From: Cordia subcordata
Lineage: Eukaryota > Streptophyta > Magnoliopsida > Boraginales > Cordiaceae
Direction: 5' to 3'
Assembly: GCA_028554755.1 (NCBI GenBank)
Contig: JAPTOF010000009.1
Span: 15,539,501 to 15,603,500, forward strand
DNA: 64,000 bases
The notes beneath the pieces were generated by a model that saw only the letters and a program-made list of their open reading frames with translations, had not been told where the DNA came from and did no database searches. The position numbers and the translations under genes were made by a program. The number at the start of each line of letters is the position of its first letter. Position 1 is the stretch's first letter. Shown piece after piece: positions 10,788-21,990 of the stretch.

Positions 10788-12423
10788 ATGTCCATCGATA
10801 AAAAACTAAATCTAATCCAAAAGAAATCCACCCAAATTAACTTTATTAAAGAAGATTTAGAATTCAAAAGAATTGAAGAACAAATTAATGACTCTCAATT
10901 TCAACAAAAGGTTAAAGCATTTCAAGATAAATTAATTTCTGAAGTCTGCCACTCAAATCCAACCGCTTTCCGGCAACAAAAAAGACATGAAGTTTCTCTC
11001 CCTTATACAAAAGATTTCTCTGAAACTATGATTCCTACCAAATCTAGACTCATTCAAATGAATGAACAACTTCTTGAACTGTGTAAACAATATATCGATG
11101 ATTATTTGCAAAAAGGACTTATTAGGCCTAGTAAAAGTCCTTGGAGTTGCTAAGCATATTTTGTTAATAATGCTGCTGAAATCGAGCGAGGAGCTCCATG
11201 AATGGTAATCAACTACAAACCTCTTAACAAAGCACTTCAATGGATAAGATACCCCCTTCCAAACAAACGTGACCTCTTTAAAAGACTGGTTCACGCCAAA
11301 ATTTTCTCCAAATTTGATATGAAATATGGATACTATCAAATTAAAATTAAAGAAGAAGATAAATATAAAACTACATTTAATGTCCCTTTTGGTCAATGTG
11401 AATGGAATGTAATGCCATTTGGTCTAAAAAATGCTCCCTTTGAATTTCAAAAAATCATGAATGACATTTTTCTTCCTTTTTCAAAATTTTTAATTGTTTA
11501 TATTATGTTTTGATTTTCTCAGTATCAATTGAACAACACTAGAAACATTTACATAGCTTCTTCAATGTGGTCAAAGAAAATGGTCTCGTTGTGTCTGCAC
11601 CAAAAATTGTTTTGTTTAAAACACAGATTAGGTTTTTAGGTCATATTATTACATGTGGTACAATCAAACCAATTGATAGGACAATTAAATTTGCATCAAA
11701 ATTTCCTAATGAAATTAAAGATAAGAAACAACTTCAAAGATTTTTAGGTTGTCTTAATTATATTTCTGAGTTTTGCCCTAACCTTACCCAACTTGCAAAG
11801 CCCTTGTATCAAAGATTGTCAAAAACTGCTTTGCCGTGGATAGATCAACATACCCAAATAGTCCGTCAACTTAAAGACCAAGCCCAATCTTTACCTTGTC
11901 TTGGACTTCCTGACCCAAAAAACCTTAAGATTGTTGAAACCGATGCCTCAGAATTAGGTTACGGTAGAATACTCAAATAGACTCTTGGCCCAAAACAACC
12001 TGAGCAAATTATCAGATTCACCTTTGGTTTTGGTCCAAGACCCAACAGAATTATAATACTATTAAAAAAGAAATTTTATCTATAGTACTATGTATCACAA
12101 AATTTCAAGATGATCTTTTAAATGAAAATTTTCTTTTACGAATTGATTGCAAAGCTGCAAAAGATGTTTTACAAAAACATGTTAAAAATTTGGCTTCAAA
12201 ACAAATTTTTGCACGATGGCAAGCTCTCCTTTCTGTTTTTGACTTTGATATTGAATTTATAAAAGGAGATACTAACTCTCTTCCAGACTTCCTCACTAGA
12301 GAATTCTTGCAGGGTAAGAGAGATAAAGAAGGATGGATTCACGCTATCCAAAAGGCTATTCCAATTCTAAACCAAACACCAAGAGTTCGTATGCTGAAGG
12401 AGCATCGTCCTCTTCTTCCTTAA
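10788..12423 (+). pseudogene. Endogenous caulimovirid: reverse transcriptase and RNase H
   Basis: RT begins near 11030. Recognisable blocks are 'GLIRPSKSPWSC' (then a stop at 11151-11153), 'FSKFDMKYGYYQIKI' at about 11308-11350 with the first catalytic Asp, and 'MPFGLKNAPFEFQ'. The catalytic YxDD box near 11495-11515 is lost through a small deletion that also shifts frame. The thumb ('RFLGHIITCG', 'LQRFLGCLNYI') lies in the next frame. RNase H starts at 'VETDASELGYG' (about 11935-11965). After a stop it continues to 'IKGDTNSLPDFLTREF' at about 12256-12306. At least three frames are used, so no enzyme can be made. Confidence 0.88.
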
Positions 12424-12446
12424 TCCCCTAAACCCCTCAAAATAAC

Positions 12447-13599
12447 ATGGTTAGTCTAGGAAAAGTTTCACAAATCACCAATAATCCCACAAACTCTCCA
12501 GTCTCTCTCTTAAGTACCTTTTCCCGTCTTCAAACCTATTCTCAAGTAACCCAGACCTTCTCCCAAAATCCTCAATTGTCTCAAAAATCCTCTTCTCCAT
12601 CCAAGAGCCAATACATTCTTAGGACTTCTTTTAATCTGTTTTGGATTGAACAAAAATACTCCCACATCAAAGAGCCCTGGTTCCTTCTCAAAGAATTCTT
12701 TTTCCCTCACTGCTATCAAACCTATGATAACCTCAAAAGTTTTATGAGTTTATTTTGGTAGATAACGATTCTATTGAGATTACTCATAATAAAAATTATG
12801 ATGGTCAAATTGCCTTCTCAAAAATCCGCATCAAGAAAGTCCTTTCTCCCTCTGATTGGAAAGCCCCCTTTTCTCAGTCCAAATCCCTTTCTCAAAGATT
12901 TACCCCTTCTGATTTCAATTATTTTGAGTACAAACAAGCCTAGAATGTTATTTTCCTTTTTCAAAACAAATCTCACCAGCATTCTTGGTTTCTTTTCTTT
13001 TGCAAACAATTCAAACTCGAAGATACTCCCCTTTGGTTCCGTGACTGGTGAAATCTCTTTGGTCCAACGACTCAAATCTTCCTTGAAATTATTTCAAAAT
13101 TTTTCAAGGATTGGACATCGTATATCAAACTCCTTCAAAATGGCAATATTTCGATCCTCTTTTTGTTTTTTGTGCACAATTCAATGTTTCATGGATCCTT
13201 TCATGGGATTTGCAAATCAAACCGGCAGCACTCAAGTCACCACCATATTTGGCAAGAAATATCAGCATAAAGTGGTAGGATGGATTCAATTGCTCAAAAT
13301 TCACCAAAGCTGATCTACAGGATTGGTTTACAGCCTATCCAGAAGCCACGTCAAATGTTTCAAAGGTCCAAACTTAATTTTTGGCAAAAAAGGCGGAACT
13401 TCAAGCTCAACTTGCATCCGCTCCAGATCCAAAGACGTACAAGAAACTTCTCAAAGCTTACCTCAAAGAATTCGGAAATGACGAAGATGAAAATGAAGAA
13501 GAAGAAGATCTTCCTCAAACTTCTGAAAGTTCGTCTCAAGACCCAAACCAAAATGAAGATGACTGTTTCGGAATCGACACGTCAGCATTCGATTACTGA
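12447..13599 (+). pseudogene. Endogenous caulimovirid: 3' ORF of unknown function
   Basis: A further viral-like reading region follows RNase H, broken into at least three pieces (12447-12761, 12755-12943 with continuation, 13381-13599). It is rich in Ser/Gln, has an aromatic core ('WFLFFCKQF', 'TPLWFRDWWN') at about 12985-13050, and ends in an acidic tail ('DEDENEEEEDL') at about 13478-13510. The position matches the separate 3' ORF of florendoviruses or the transactivator ORF of other caulimovirids. Which one applies could not be decided from sequence alone. Confidence 0.6.
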
Positions 13600-13859
13600 A
13601 AAACAGTGCTATGTCCATGACGTCAGTGGTGAAAGCGGTCATGAGCATAGTCCAAACTCGCTTTTAAAAAGGTGAATATTCTCGGACCCGTGACTTAGCC
13701 ACCTTCAAATTACGACAAACTACTTTCTGCTGGAGAATCTCGCATGCTTCTCAAAAGAAGATAAAGTGGCCCGCATGATACAATAGTTACCAACATTTCT
13801 TTTTCTTTTCAAAAAACAGAATGATTGTAATTATTTCTGTTGTCTTCTTTGTTTCTTTA

Positions 13860-13990
13860 GGGCCTATATAAGGCTCCAAGTTGTATTTGTTATAGGTGCG
13901 CGTTTGTTCGTTTTTGTTCAGTTTTCTTCAAGTTTTTCATATACTTTTGTAATATCCCTTTGTAATATTCTCCTATCAATAAAATATTGT
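13860..13990 (+). promoter_or_regulatory. Probable viral pregenomic promoter and poly(A) signal
   Basis: A TATA box in 'GGGCCTATATAAGGCTCC' at about 13860-13877 is followed about 100 bp later by 'CAATAAAATA' near 13976-13985. TATA then poly(A) signal at this spacing, placed after the last ORF, is the layout of the caulimovirid intergenic region. The polymerase makes a terminally redundant RNA by passing the signal once. Orientation is towards the FHY1-like gene, 3.6 kb away. Confidence 0.7.
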
Positions 13991-14164
13991 TTCGTTCAAA
14001 TTACTGTGTTCAAAACTTCTGCTCCGCCATCAAACTAAGGTACTCTTTCAAATTTAAATTTAGTTTCAAATATTGTTTAATTATTTTTTGAATATCTTTT
14101 GATTTATATTTGTTACAATGTTTTCGTTTATCTGTTACTCTGCTGCCTGGCAATTAGGTTCTAA

Positions 14165-14560
14165 AGTTGAAACTAATAATATATATTCGTAATAGATAAC
14201 AAATGAACCTTTTAGAATTCACAAATGAATTTTATTTTAAGCATTAATTGATTGACCATTTAATTTTCAGTTAAAACTAACAATTTATATCCATAAAGAT
14301 AAGAGATAATAGAAAATAAAATAAATAATAGATAATAATTATTTATAAGCTAATAATAAATAACAATTGCCATGTAAGCGATGACATGACATTCTAACAA
14401 TACTCAATTTTTTTTATAATAGACATTAAATTTATTCGGATTTGATCTTTTCGAGTTCACAAATTAATATTATTTTAAGAATTAATTAATTGGCAATTAA
14501 ATGTCTAAAATACTAATAATATATATATCCACAATAGAGAAGAAATTAAATTCTTAATTT
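14165..14560. repeat. Degenerate AT-rich tandem block beside the viral copy
   Basis: A motif with 'aactaataatatatat' followed by 'ttcacaaatgaattttatttt' and 'attaattgattg' recurs two to three times about 110-240 bp apart (near 14170-14270, 14277-14330 and 14448-14545). Part of it also resembles 2049-2090 on the other side of the viral insertion. It contains no gene. Confidence 0.45.
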
Positions 14561-14639
14561 TTTTATTTTTACTTTTTTCCTCACTTTTAAAATTTTATAA
14601 TTTTCAATTTTTAAATATCTAATTTTTAGTTTTTATTTT

Positions 14640-15180
14640 TTATTTAATTTTGATTTTAATTTTTTTTATTAGATGTTGAACGAATCAGGAGACACACTTT
14701 AAAATGATTTGCAAAAAATAACCAAACCTGGCGAACTTTCTCCTTCGAAGAAAAACATGCTCAAAAGTCTTAGAATTAGCATTACACAAACATTTAGACA
14801 CCAAGGCGACATCCCTTTGTTACAGTTACTCATCAAAGGGGAGCCAACCCTTCAACAACCGCCACATAGAGAAAGAAATTTTAATTATAATCAGAGGTAT
14901 GCTTCAATGTGATCGCATGGGCCTGCCTAGTTTTAGGTTCTAATGATTGTGTAAGCGTATTAAGTATTACTTTGTTTATTTTTGCTGTTTTGTATTGTAA
15001 GGACAGTAATACTACCTTATTTACTTTATACTTACATTGGACTCATCAATTGTTGTACCTAGGTTGACCTGTCAACCTTGCATCTTTAGGCGTATAATAG
15101 AGGATTAGGCTTTTGTCCTCCCTCTATCTTGTATTTTTATTTTTGTGGTAATAAAATCTTGGAGAGAAGAACCTTCCCCA
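14640..15180 (+). other. Unassigned segment with a 67-codon ORF and poly(A)-like end
   Basis: The ORF at 14709-14912 begins without a clear ATG context and encodes a Lys/Leu-rich peptide ('GDIPLLQLLIKGEPTLQQPP'). Downstream sequence is T-rich and ends in 'ggtaataaaatcttgg' (about 15147-15162), like the 3' end of an expressed element. It may be a transposon fragment. No family was recognised. Confidence 0.25.
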
Positions 15181-17472
15181 CTACAAAAAAATCAATGACA
15201 AAAGGCTAATAACAAATATCATAATAATAAAGAATAAGAAAATCCCTATTTTTTAAGATTGATAAGAATAAAAAATCAAATTAATTAGTTCACCTAAATA
15301 AAATATCAATAATATCCATATACAAGCATGAGGCATCTACTTAAAAGTAGTTAAAAACTAAAATTGAAGTGAACAAAACTAACTTAATTCATGAAGTGAG
15401 AGGTTTGTAATTTTTGTGATAGTGATTGGTGATCAATGTTTTAACTTATAATAATAATTTGAGACAATAAATATTTAATAAATTTAAAAACTAAAAATGG
15501 AAGTGATTTGTAAAAATTTTAAAATTGACAAAATCAAAATGATTATAATTATATAAAAATCTTGCTTTTTTTTAACTTAAATTATATAAGAATTTTAAAT
15601 TTAATGCTGTGGATGATTTTTGAGTTTTCTTTCTTGTTTGGACCTTGTGTTTGTTTTTTTTCTTTTTCTTTTTCTTTAGTGTTTAAAGTTGATGATTTTA
15701 GTGTTTTCTTGCTTGTTTGACCTTGGGTTAGGTTTTTTTCCTTTTTCTTTGGTGTTCAAAGTTAATGCTGCATTGCTACGCAAAGAAAAACTTTAACATA
15801 ACAAAAAAATTAAGCAAGAATTGAACCCTGACCTCTCCTACAAATAAAATGTGCTCTAACACTAAGCTATGCCATCTTACTAATGGTAAAGCTAGGATCC
15901 TAGGGTTAATAGGTGCACTCATTTATGTATAATTTTTTATATGAATAGTGAAAATATAATAAAAATATATAATAAAAAATCATAATAAAAATATATAATA
16001 AAAAATCATAATAAAAATATATTATACTATTAATAAATATTATTTTAATATAAAAAAGAGATAAATAAATAGATAATTAAAATAATTATATATACATTAT
16101 AATTTGTAATTTTTATTGGCATGTTTTTTAATTTAAAAATCATTAAATAATCAACTTATTCTTAATACTATTAAATACACATATCTCTATGAAATTTTAG
16201 GATGTAAGCAGAAACTAGTAGTAAATCTTCTAAGTCTCAATTCAAGATTATTTGAATAATTTAGTGTATTATTTTACATATTAATTGCATTAGATCTAGA
16301 AAAATTCTTTCACAAATATTAATTTTCTTTTAAAAAATTTTATCACTCACATTTATGCCTTATTTAACAAATAACAAAATTTTAAAGTAAGATAAGAATG
16401 ATTGCAGCCATTACACATAAATAAAAAACAATAACCTATGTATAAAAGTTGTCAATTTCTAAGTAATTAAACTAAAAAAATTATGAGGTAGTTATTATTT
16501 CAAAGAAGTACCTGAAATATGAAAAGAAAATATAATTCAATTTACATCATGAGTTAGCTTTAGCTTTATTTCTTATTGTAAATGGAGAGTAGAGCATAGG
16601 TAACTTTGAAAAATATATGTCACAAGACAAGAAAATGAAAATTTCTCTTTGAAAAAGTATGCTAAAAACAAAATTATATTTGAGGAGGGGGCTATTAATT
16701 TTTAAATATTCTACATTAATTTAAAAATAAAATTAAAAACCTTGAACCTTAAAAAAATTTTAGGGGGCCCAATTTTTCGTTAAAACATAAATTTCAAGGG
16801 GTCAATTTTTATTTTAAAGAAATTTATATTAACTTTAATATACTAGTTTCTTTTCATAAAAATTTCAGGGGTGCCTTAACTACACATAGCTCCGCAAGTG
16901 CATCTTATGCTACTCACTAAGGGGTGGTGAAATCTATGTAAGAAAACTTTTGATCTATAAAAGTAAAAAATAAATTAAAAAATTAAAAACTGAGGGGGGG
17001 GCCGCGGCCGCCACTGCAGACCACCACTATGGATCTGCCCCTATATGCATGATGAGGGATTATATTAGGTTCTAGTTCTACTCATGAATTTTGTCTAAGA
17101 ATATTTAATGAAAATGAACAATGATTGCATATAACAGGTTATTCTTTTCTTTTTTCTTAGAAATGATCAACAATAATTTCTCAACTATCTTATTAATGAC
17201 TTGAACCTAAGACCTGTAAATCCAAGTGAAGGGTGCCATATTGTGTGATGGCATGCAAGAGGTTGAACTCATGGGGTGAGTGATGAAAAACCATGCAGAT
17301 TAAGCAACTTATCATGCATACAGCACGTCAATAAGTTATTTAACAAATGGCATGGATTTGCATGCTGCAAAACACTCTCTCTTAGCTCTCATGATTTAAG
17401 ACAAAATAAATGGAACTATAAAGTACTAGGTTAGCAATACTAGGAACAAGTTAATTAATCATAGAGATCAAC
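15181..17472. other. AT-rich spacer upstream of the FHY1-like gene
   Basis: No gene is seen. It includes an (ATAATAAAAAT)n-like block at about 15955-16020. A GC-rich stretch near 16995-17043 (containing 'GGCCGCGGCCGCC' and ending 'GGATCTGCCCCTA') looks like one terminus of a hAT-like element. No partner end was found. Confidence 0.5.
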
Positions 17473-20400
17473 ATGGCACAGATTTTGTTGATGTCTTCAT
17501 TTAAGTTACCAATTCCTGTTAAACCTGCAAAAATTATTTGTCCAAAAATGGTTGCCAGTAATAATAACACCATGAGCTTAAACAAGAGAAAGCTGCCAAT
17601 ATTGTTATTTGATGTCATGGACACTATTGTCCGCGACCCTTTTCACCAACATGTCCCTGCTTTTTTTGGGTATTTACAATTTTGATCTTTCTATTTAAGT
17701 TTTGTATATATGTTGATATATGAATATATATTTTGCATATACATGCACGAAGTCTAGCTTTTGTGCTTTTCTCTATATGATCCTATTGATATTATTCTCT
17801 ACAGAATGTCTATGAAGGAGCTGTTGGAATGTAAGCATCCAACTACGTGGATAGAGTTTGAGAAGGGTCTTATTAACGAGGTATATGAAGTAAAAGTCTG
17901 CTCATTTAACACTGGAGCTATAAATCTGATTTTTTTTTTTTTGAAAAAAAAAAAAATCCCACCCCCATTCAGCCCCTTGTCTCCCACTGATTTGAACCCA
18001 AATTATTACTTTTCAGTAGTAGTCTCAACTAGTGGAGCTACTCCTAATCCCTAAATTGAGTTCTTCACAAGGAAATGTTGCATTAACATTTATGTGACGC
18101 TCAGTCTCATGTTAGTACTGTAAGGGGTGTATTTTTAGTTTATAATAACTTAGGTTTTCTATCATTGTAACCACGAGCTTAATCATTTTGGACCTACTGA
18201 TTAAGTTTTATGTATTAATGGCCTAGTAATTCAACCTCTGTCGTCATTAAACCTAAGCATACGATCCATCTTCTGTATTTCTTGAATTTGCTAAATGCAT
18301 TTGTAAAATAGAAAATAATTTTTAGAAATCTAATTTTTACTTCCTTTTTTTATTTTTTTATTTTTGCCATCATGATTTCTCATTCTTTTATGATTGTTCA
18401 GGTAGAGATGGCCAAAAAGTTTTTCAAGGACGGGAGGCCTCTTGATGTAGAAGGTAACTAAGAACTATGTCAGAGTAGCTAGCCACTAAATTATCTACCA
18501 AAATACAAGATGTTCAAGAATGATTTTTGTTATTAATCTGTGGAAACTGTAATCATCTGCTTTAGTTATACAATAGATAATAAGTTCACTGATTCAGCTG
18601 TGAAAACTGTTCTGATATAGTTATTTTTCTCATATGATCTTAACTTCAACTTTTTTGTCACATGTGCTGTGCTCTTTTCTTGAAGTTTTCTGAACAATTA
18701 TGAGATGCACTTCTTGTTTTTCCCCTTCTGCAGGCCTCAAAAACTGTGTGAGGCAAGGATATTCCTACATTGAAGGCGTCGAAGAATTACTACAAGCCTT
18801 GAAGAAAAATGGTTATGAGATACATGCTTTCACAAACTATTCCATTTGGTATGTTGATAGTAGCGAACTTCTGCAATATTAGTAGCCAAAACAAATAAAG
18901 TTTTTCTAAATGTTTTGATGAAATTCAGGTACCATATGGTCGAGGAGAAGTTGAAACTATCAAATTACTTGTCGTGGGCATTTTGTTCATGCTTTATTGG
19001 TATGTCCTGCTCCCTGGATTGAACTCTCCTCCTCTCTCTATAATGTCCAATTGTTAATGTGTTACTGTTGCATGTTGTGCTTGTTTCGTGTATAGCGCTT
19101 CCATGTCAGATTTCACTATGTTCTGTTTTATGATAGATATACCAAACAAACCTTCTATGAGCAACTAAATGTATGTGTCTCTGATCATTTCAAGCTCTTG
19201 AAAATCACAAATTATTCGCATGGAGTTCAGCTAAATGAGAAATTCTGGGATTGGCATGAGGTGAAGTAAATGAGAAGATGCGCCCGAGGAAAAGAACTTA
19301 AGGAAGCGAAAGGAATAATCTGACTGTGTTTTGGGATGAAATGGTGAGAAGGAATGGAGAGGACATGGCTGAGAAGGGAAGGAAAGTCGAATAGAGAGGA
19401 CTATACTCTTCTTGTTCAAATAGACATTCAGAAGGTTGGAGGCCTGCTGACTTTTAATCTCCCTCATGATCAATCAAAAGATTATGTAGAACACCTAATA
19501 ATTTGAGATTTAACACTTTTGTGCGCAAGCAATTAACGGTTGATTAGCCACCATTATTTTTCTTTGATCTGGCATCTTCACCGCTCCTTTTCTTGTGAGC
19601 AAAGAGAATTAGAAGTGTGTTTTGAAGGAGGCAGACGAGGAGGGGAATTTTCTAATGCTTTTGGCTGGAAGAATAGGAGGAATAACAAAATGAGGGAGCA
19701 TAAGCTACTTGACACAGTTTGATTGCTCATGCTGCCTCTAGTCACTAAAGGCTAGGGACGGGGTTAGCCAGCTATACCGGATTATTAGGTTTACGTAAGT
19801 CAATATAATCAGTCCAAAATGATCAAAAATATGTGGCAAGAGGGCTCTCACTGAAGCACCAGCAGATTGGGGAAATGATGAATCGGTGACAAACTGCTCC
19901 AACTAATACATCATTTTTTCACACTCTCGATCCAGGGGGACTTTTAGGAATGATGCACTAAAATAACAAAATATCTTGCAGCGTAAGCTGCTATATACTT
20001 TTGAAGGTCTCATTGACTAGATAGATAACTCAGATTCTTAAATCGGATGTTTTCTGATACTGCATTGCAGATTAATCGTGCAGCTTCCTAGTCATCTCTT
20101 TGAACTCTTTTCTAAATACAAGTGATATAATTCATTTAACTCCATTTCTTGTAAAAGTTTCATTGGTCTAGATTTGAGATATGCTATTGAAAAGTAGCCA
20201 TTTTCTGCGATGTCTATGGTTATTCTAATCTCTAAGCTCATTAGAACACTCCTTTTCTTCACGTACCTTTTCTGGCAGTAATGTATCCATGGAGAAAAGT
20301 TGAGAAGTTGGCTGCTTCTCTGTCCCTTCCAAGCAAAACACTACCTGCAACCATTACTGAATACAGGTAAAAGGAAGCCTGAACCTGATGTGTACTCTGA

Positions 20401-21563
20401 AGTTTCGAAGCATCTTGATGTCGAACCAACAAGCTGCGTCTTCATTGATGACAGGTTCACTTTTACATTTAATAGAATATCTATTGAGGAGCCATAATCA
20501 TCATTCATCAAAGTTTTGTTCTGTACGAGTTATTTTTATGTTATTTTTATTTACCTATAATGCAACATAAATTTGTGGGATGGCTTTCTTTTCTCTTCCC
20601 CTCTGATATGTTACCACTTGGGGCCTATATAATCTCTTTCTTGATTGTGGAGACATGAAAAGCAAGTCAATCAATAAATAGAAGGTAAGAAATTAAGTCA
20701 GAGAACACCAAAGAAAACCAGAACTCACCTGAAAACTCAACAGGAGTGAGGCATTCAGCTGCCGGCCTCGTGGCAACCCAAGTTTCCCAAACGTAATCAT
20801 GAGAGAATCAGATGTGTATGAGTTAAGGGCCAGATTAGACTTAGAGGATTCAAAATTTTATTTACAAAGAATGTACTTTCTTGTCGATAATCCACCTCGT
20901 AATACACAGAAAGGTACTCGCAGTAGGCTAGCACTTTGAGTCAAAGGTTGCTAAACTGTTATTTGAATAACTAGTCCAATTAAGTTCTCATGGTTTATCT
21001 ACATCTAGTTTATGTTGTAGAACTTGACATGTCATACTTTGTCAAATCTTGTGAATTCTTTGAAACCTTACTGAAATCCTCAGTACAGCATTGGCATAGA
21101 ACAAGTAACTTAAGCTGGAACAGGAAAAAAAAACTCTGGCTCACCTCTCCAAACTCTAATTTTCTGCTTTTTGCTTCAACTATCGCGTTTTAAGTCTTTC
21201 TGATGAATCTCACACTATGACTCAAAGATGAAATCTTTTCCTCTCTAAATTTGCTTCAAACCTTCACAGATTAAGGCAGAAGTGTTCAATATAGTCTGTG
21301 CTGCAAGTTAGTATTTCATATCATCAACTGACAGTCTTGATTTTGAGTTGGCGGTTGGGTAGATATTGTTCAAGAGATTACTGACATATGCTTTGGTTGA
21401 TTGTTCCAGAATGAAGAACATTATTGCAGCAAATGAAGCTGGCTTCATAGGCCTCCAGTTCAAGAGCGCGGATAAACTACGAAAAGATTTCTCTCTCCTG
21501 GGAATTGATTTGTCGATGTCAGATGTACCAAGTGATCATGCGCTGACTGAATGTCCGCACTAA
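17473..21563 (+). CDS. FHY1: HAD-type FMN hydrolase, plastid-type (FHY1-like)
   Basis: Seven exons join in frame with GT..AG borders: 17473-17669, 17805-17880, 18402-18453, 18734-18848, 18929-18999, 20367-20454, 21410-21563 (753 nt, 250 aa). The product matches the chloroplast HAD phosphatase that dephosphorylates FMN to riboflavin in flavin turnover. The first ~38 residues are Ser/Lys-rich without acidic residues, consistent with a transit peptide. HAD motifs are LLFDVMDTIV (Asp47, Asp50), FTN (Thr142), GKRKPEP (Lys172/174) and FIDDR (Asp198, Asp199). Motif I has two residues between the Asps rather than the usual one. 'LECKHPTTWIEFEKG' is a family-specific cap block. Intron 2 holds a SINE-like insert and intron 5 is 1.37 kb. 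The start is the first ATG of exon 1. Function is inferred from family similarity. Confidence 0.9.
17928..18058 (-). mobile_element. SINE-like element in FHY1-like intron 2
   Basis: On the minus strand an A-box-like TAGCTCCACTAGTTGAG is followed about 40 bp later by a B-box-like GGGTTCAAATC. The element ends in an A-rich tail (plus-strand T run at about 17931-17942). This is the layout of a tRNA-derived SINE. Confidence 0.5.
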
Positions 21564-21883
21564 TGCTCACATTTCCTCGTGAACATATGCTACCGCCAAT
21601 ATGTTCTCTTTGGCTTAACATACAACAAATGTTATCCTTATCCTCCTTGTTTGCCAGGATCTCTGATATGTTAGATCATATGAACATGGAACTCAAGATG
21701 GGAGAAAATAATTTGAGATGGTTTATGAAGCATCCAGAGGGATGAATGAATGAAGGTAGAAGATGAATGTATCAGAACTTTATGACGAAGGAATACATAT
21801 CCTATTCAGTAAAAGCTAAATGAATCTCTTTCATACAGCTTAGACACATGTATGTTCTTTCTTCTTGTTGACAATGATGCATA

Positions 21884-21990
21884 TTTTCCACCCCTACCTC
21901 AACTCCCATGTCTCGTGGAATTCGAACTTAGGTCATCACTCGAGAGAAAAAGTTGGAACCACTTGAACTACTCTATAAACCCTTGTCCTC
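21884..21990 (-). mobile_element. SINE-like element downstream of the FHY1-like gene
   Basis: On the minus strand the A-box-like GTAGTTCAAGTGGTTCC (21955-21971) and B-box-like AAGTTCGAATTCC (21917-21930) are spaced as in tRNA-derived SINEs. No clear tail or target duplication was seen. Confidence 0.45.

Noticed and set aside
14709..14912. N-terminus of the viral polyprotein after the promoter
   Set aside because: Position would fit a circularly permuted viral copy, but the peptide shows no recognisable movement-protein features and the intervening 700 bp is AT-rich repeat.
16670..17043. Complete hAT element ending in GGATCTGCCCCTA
   Set aside because: Only one end is convincing; no inverted partner or 8-bp duplication was found.
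19231..19722. ORFs in FHY1-like intron 5
   Set aside because: No family features; exons on both sides join in frame without them.
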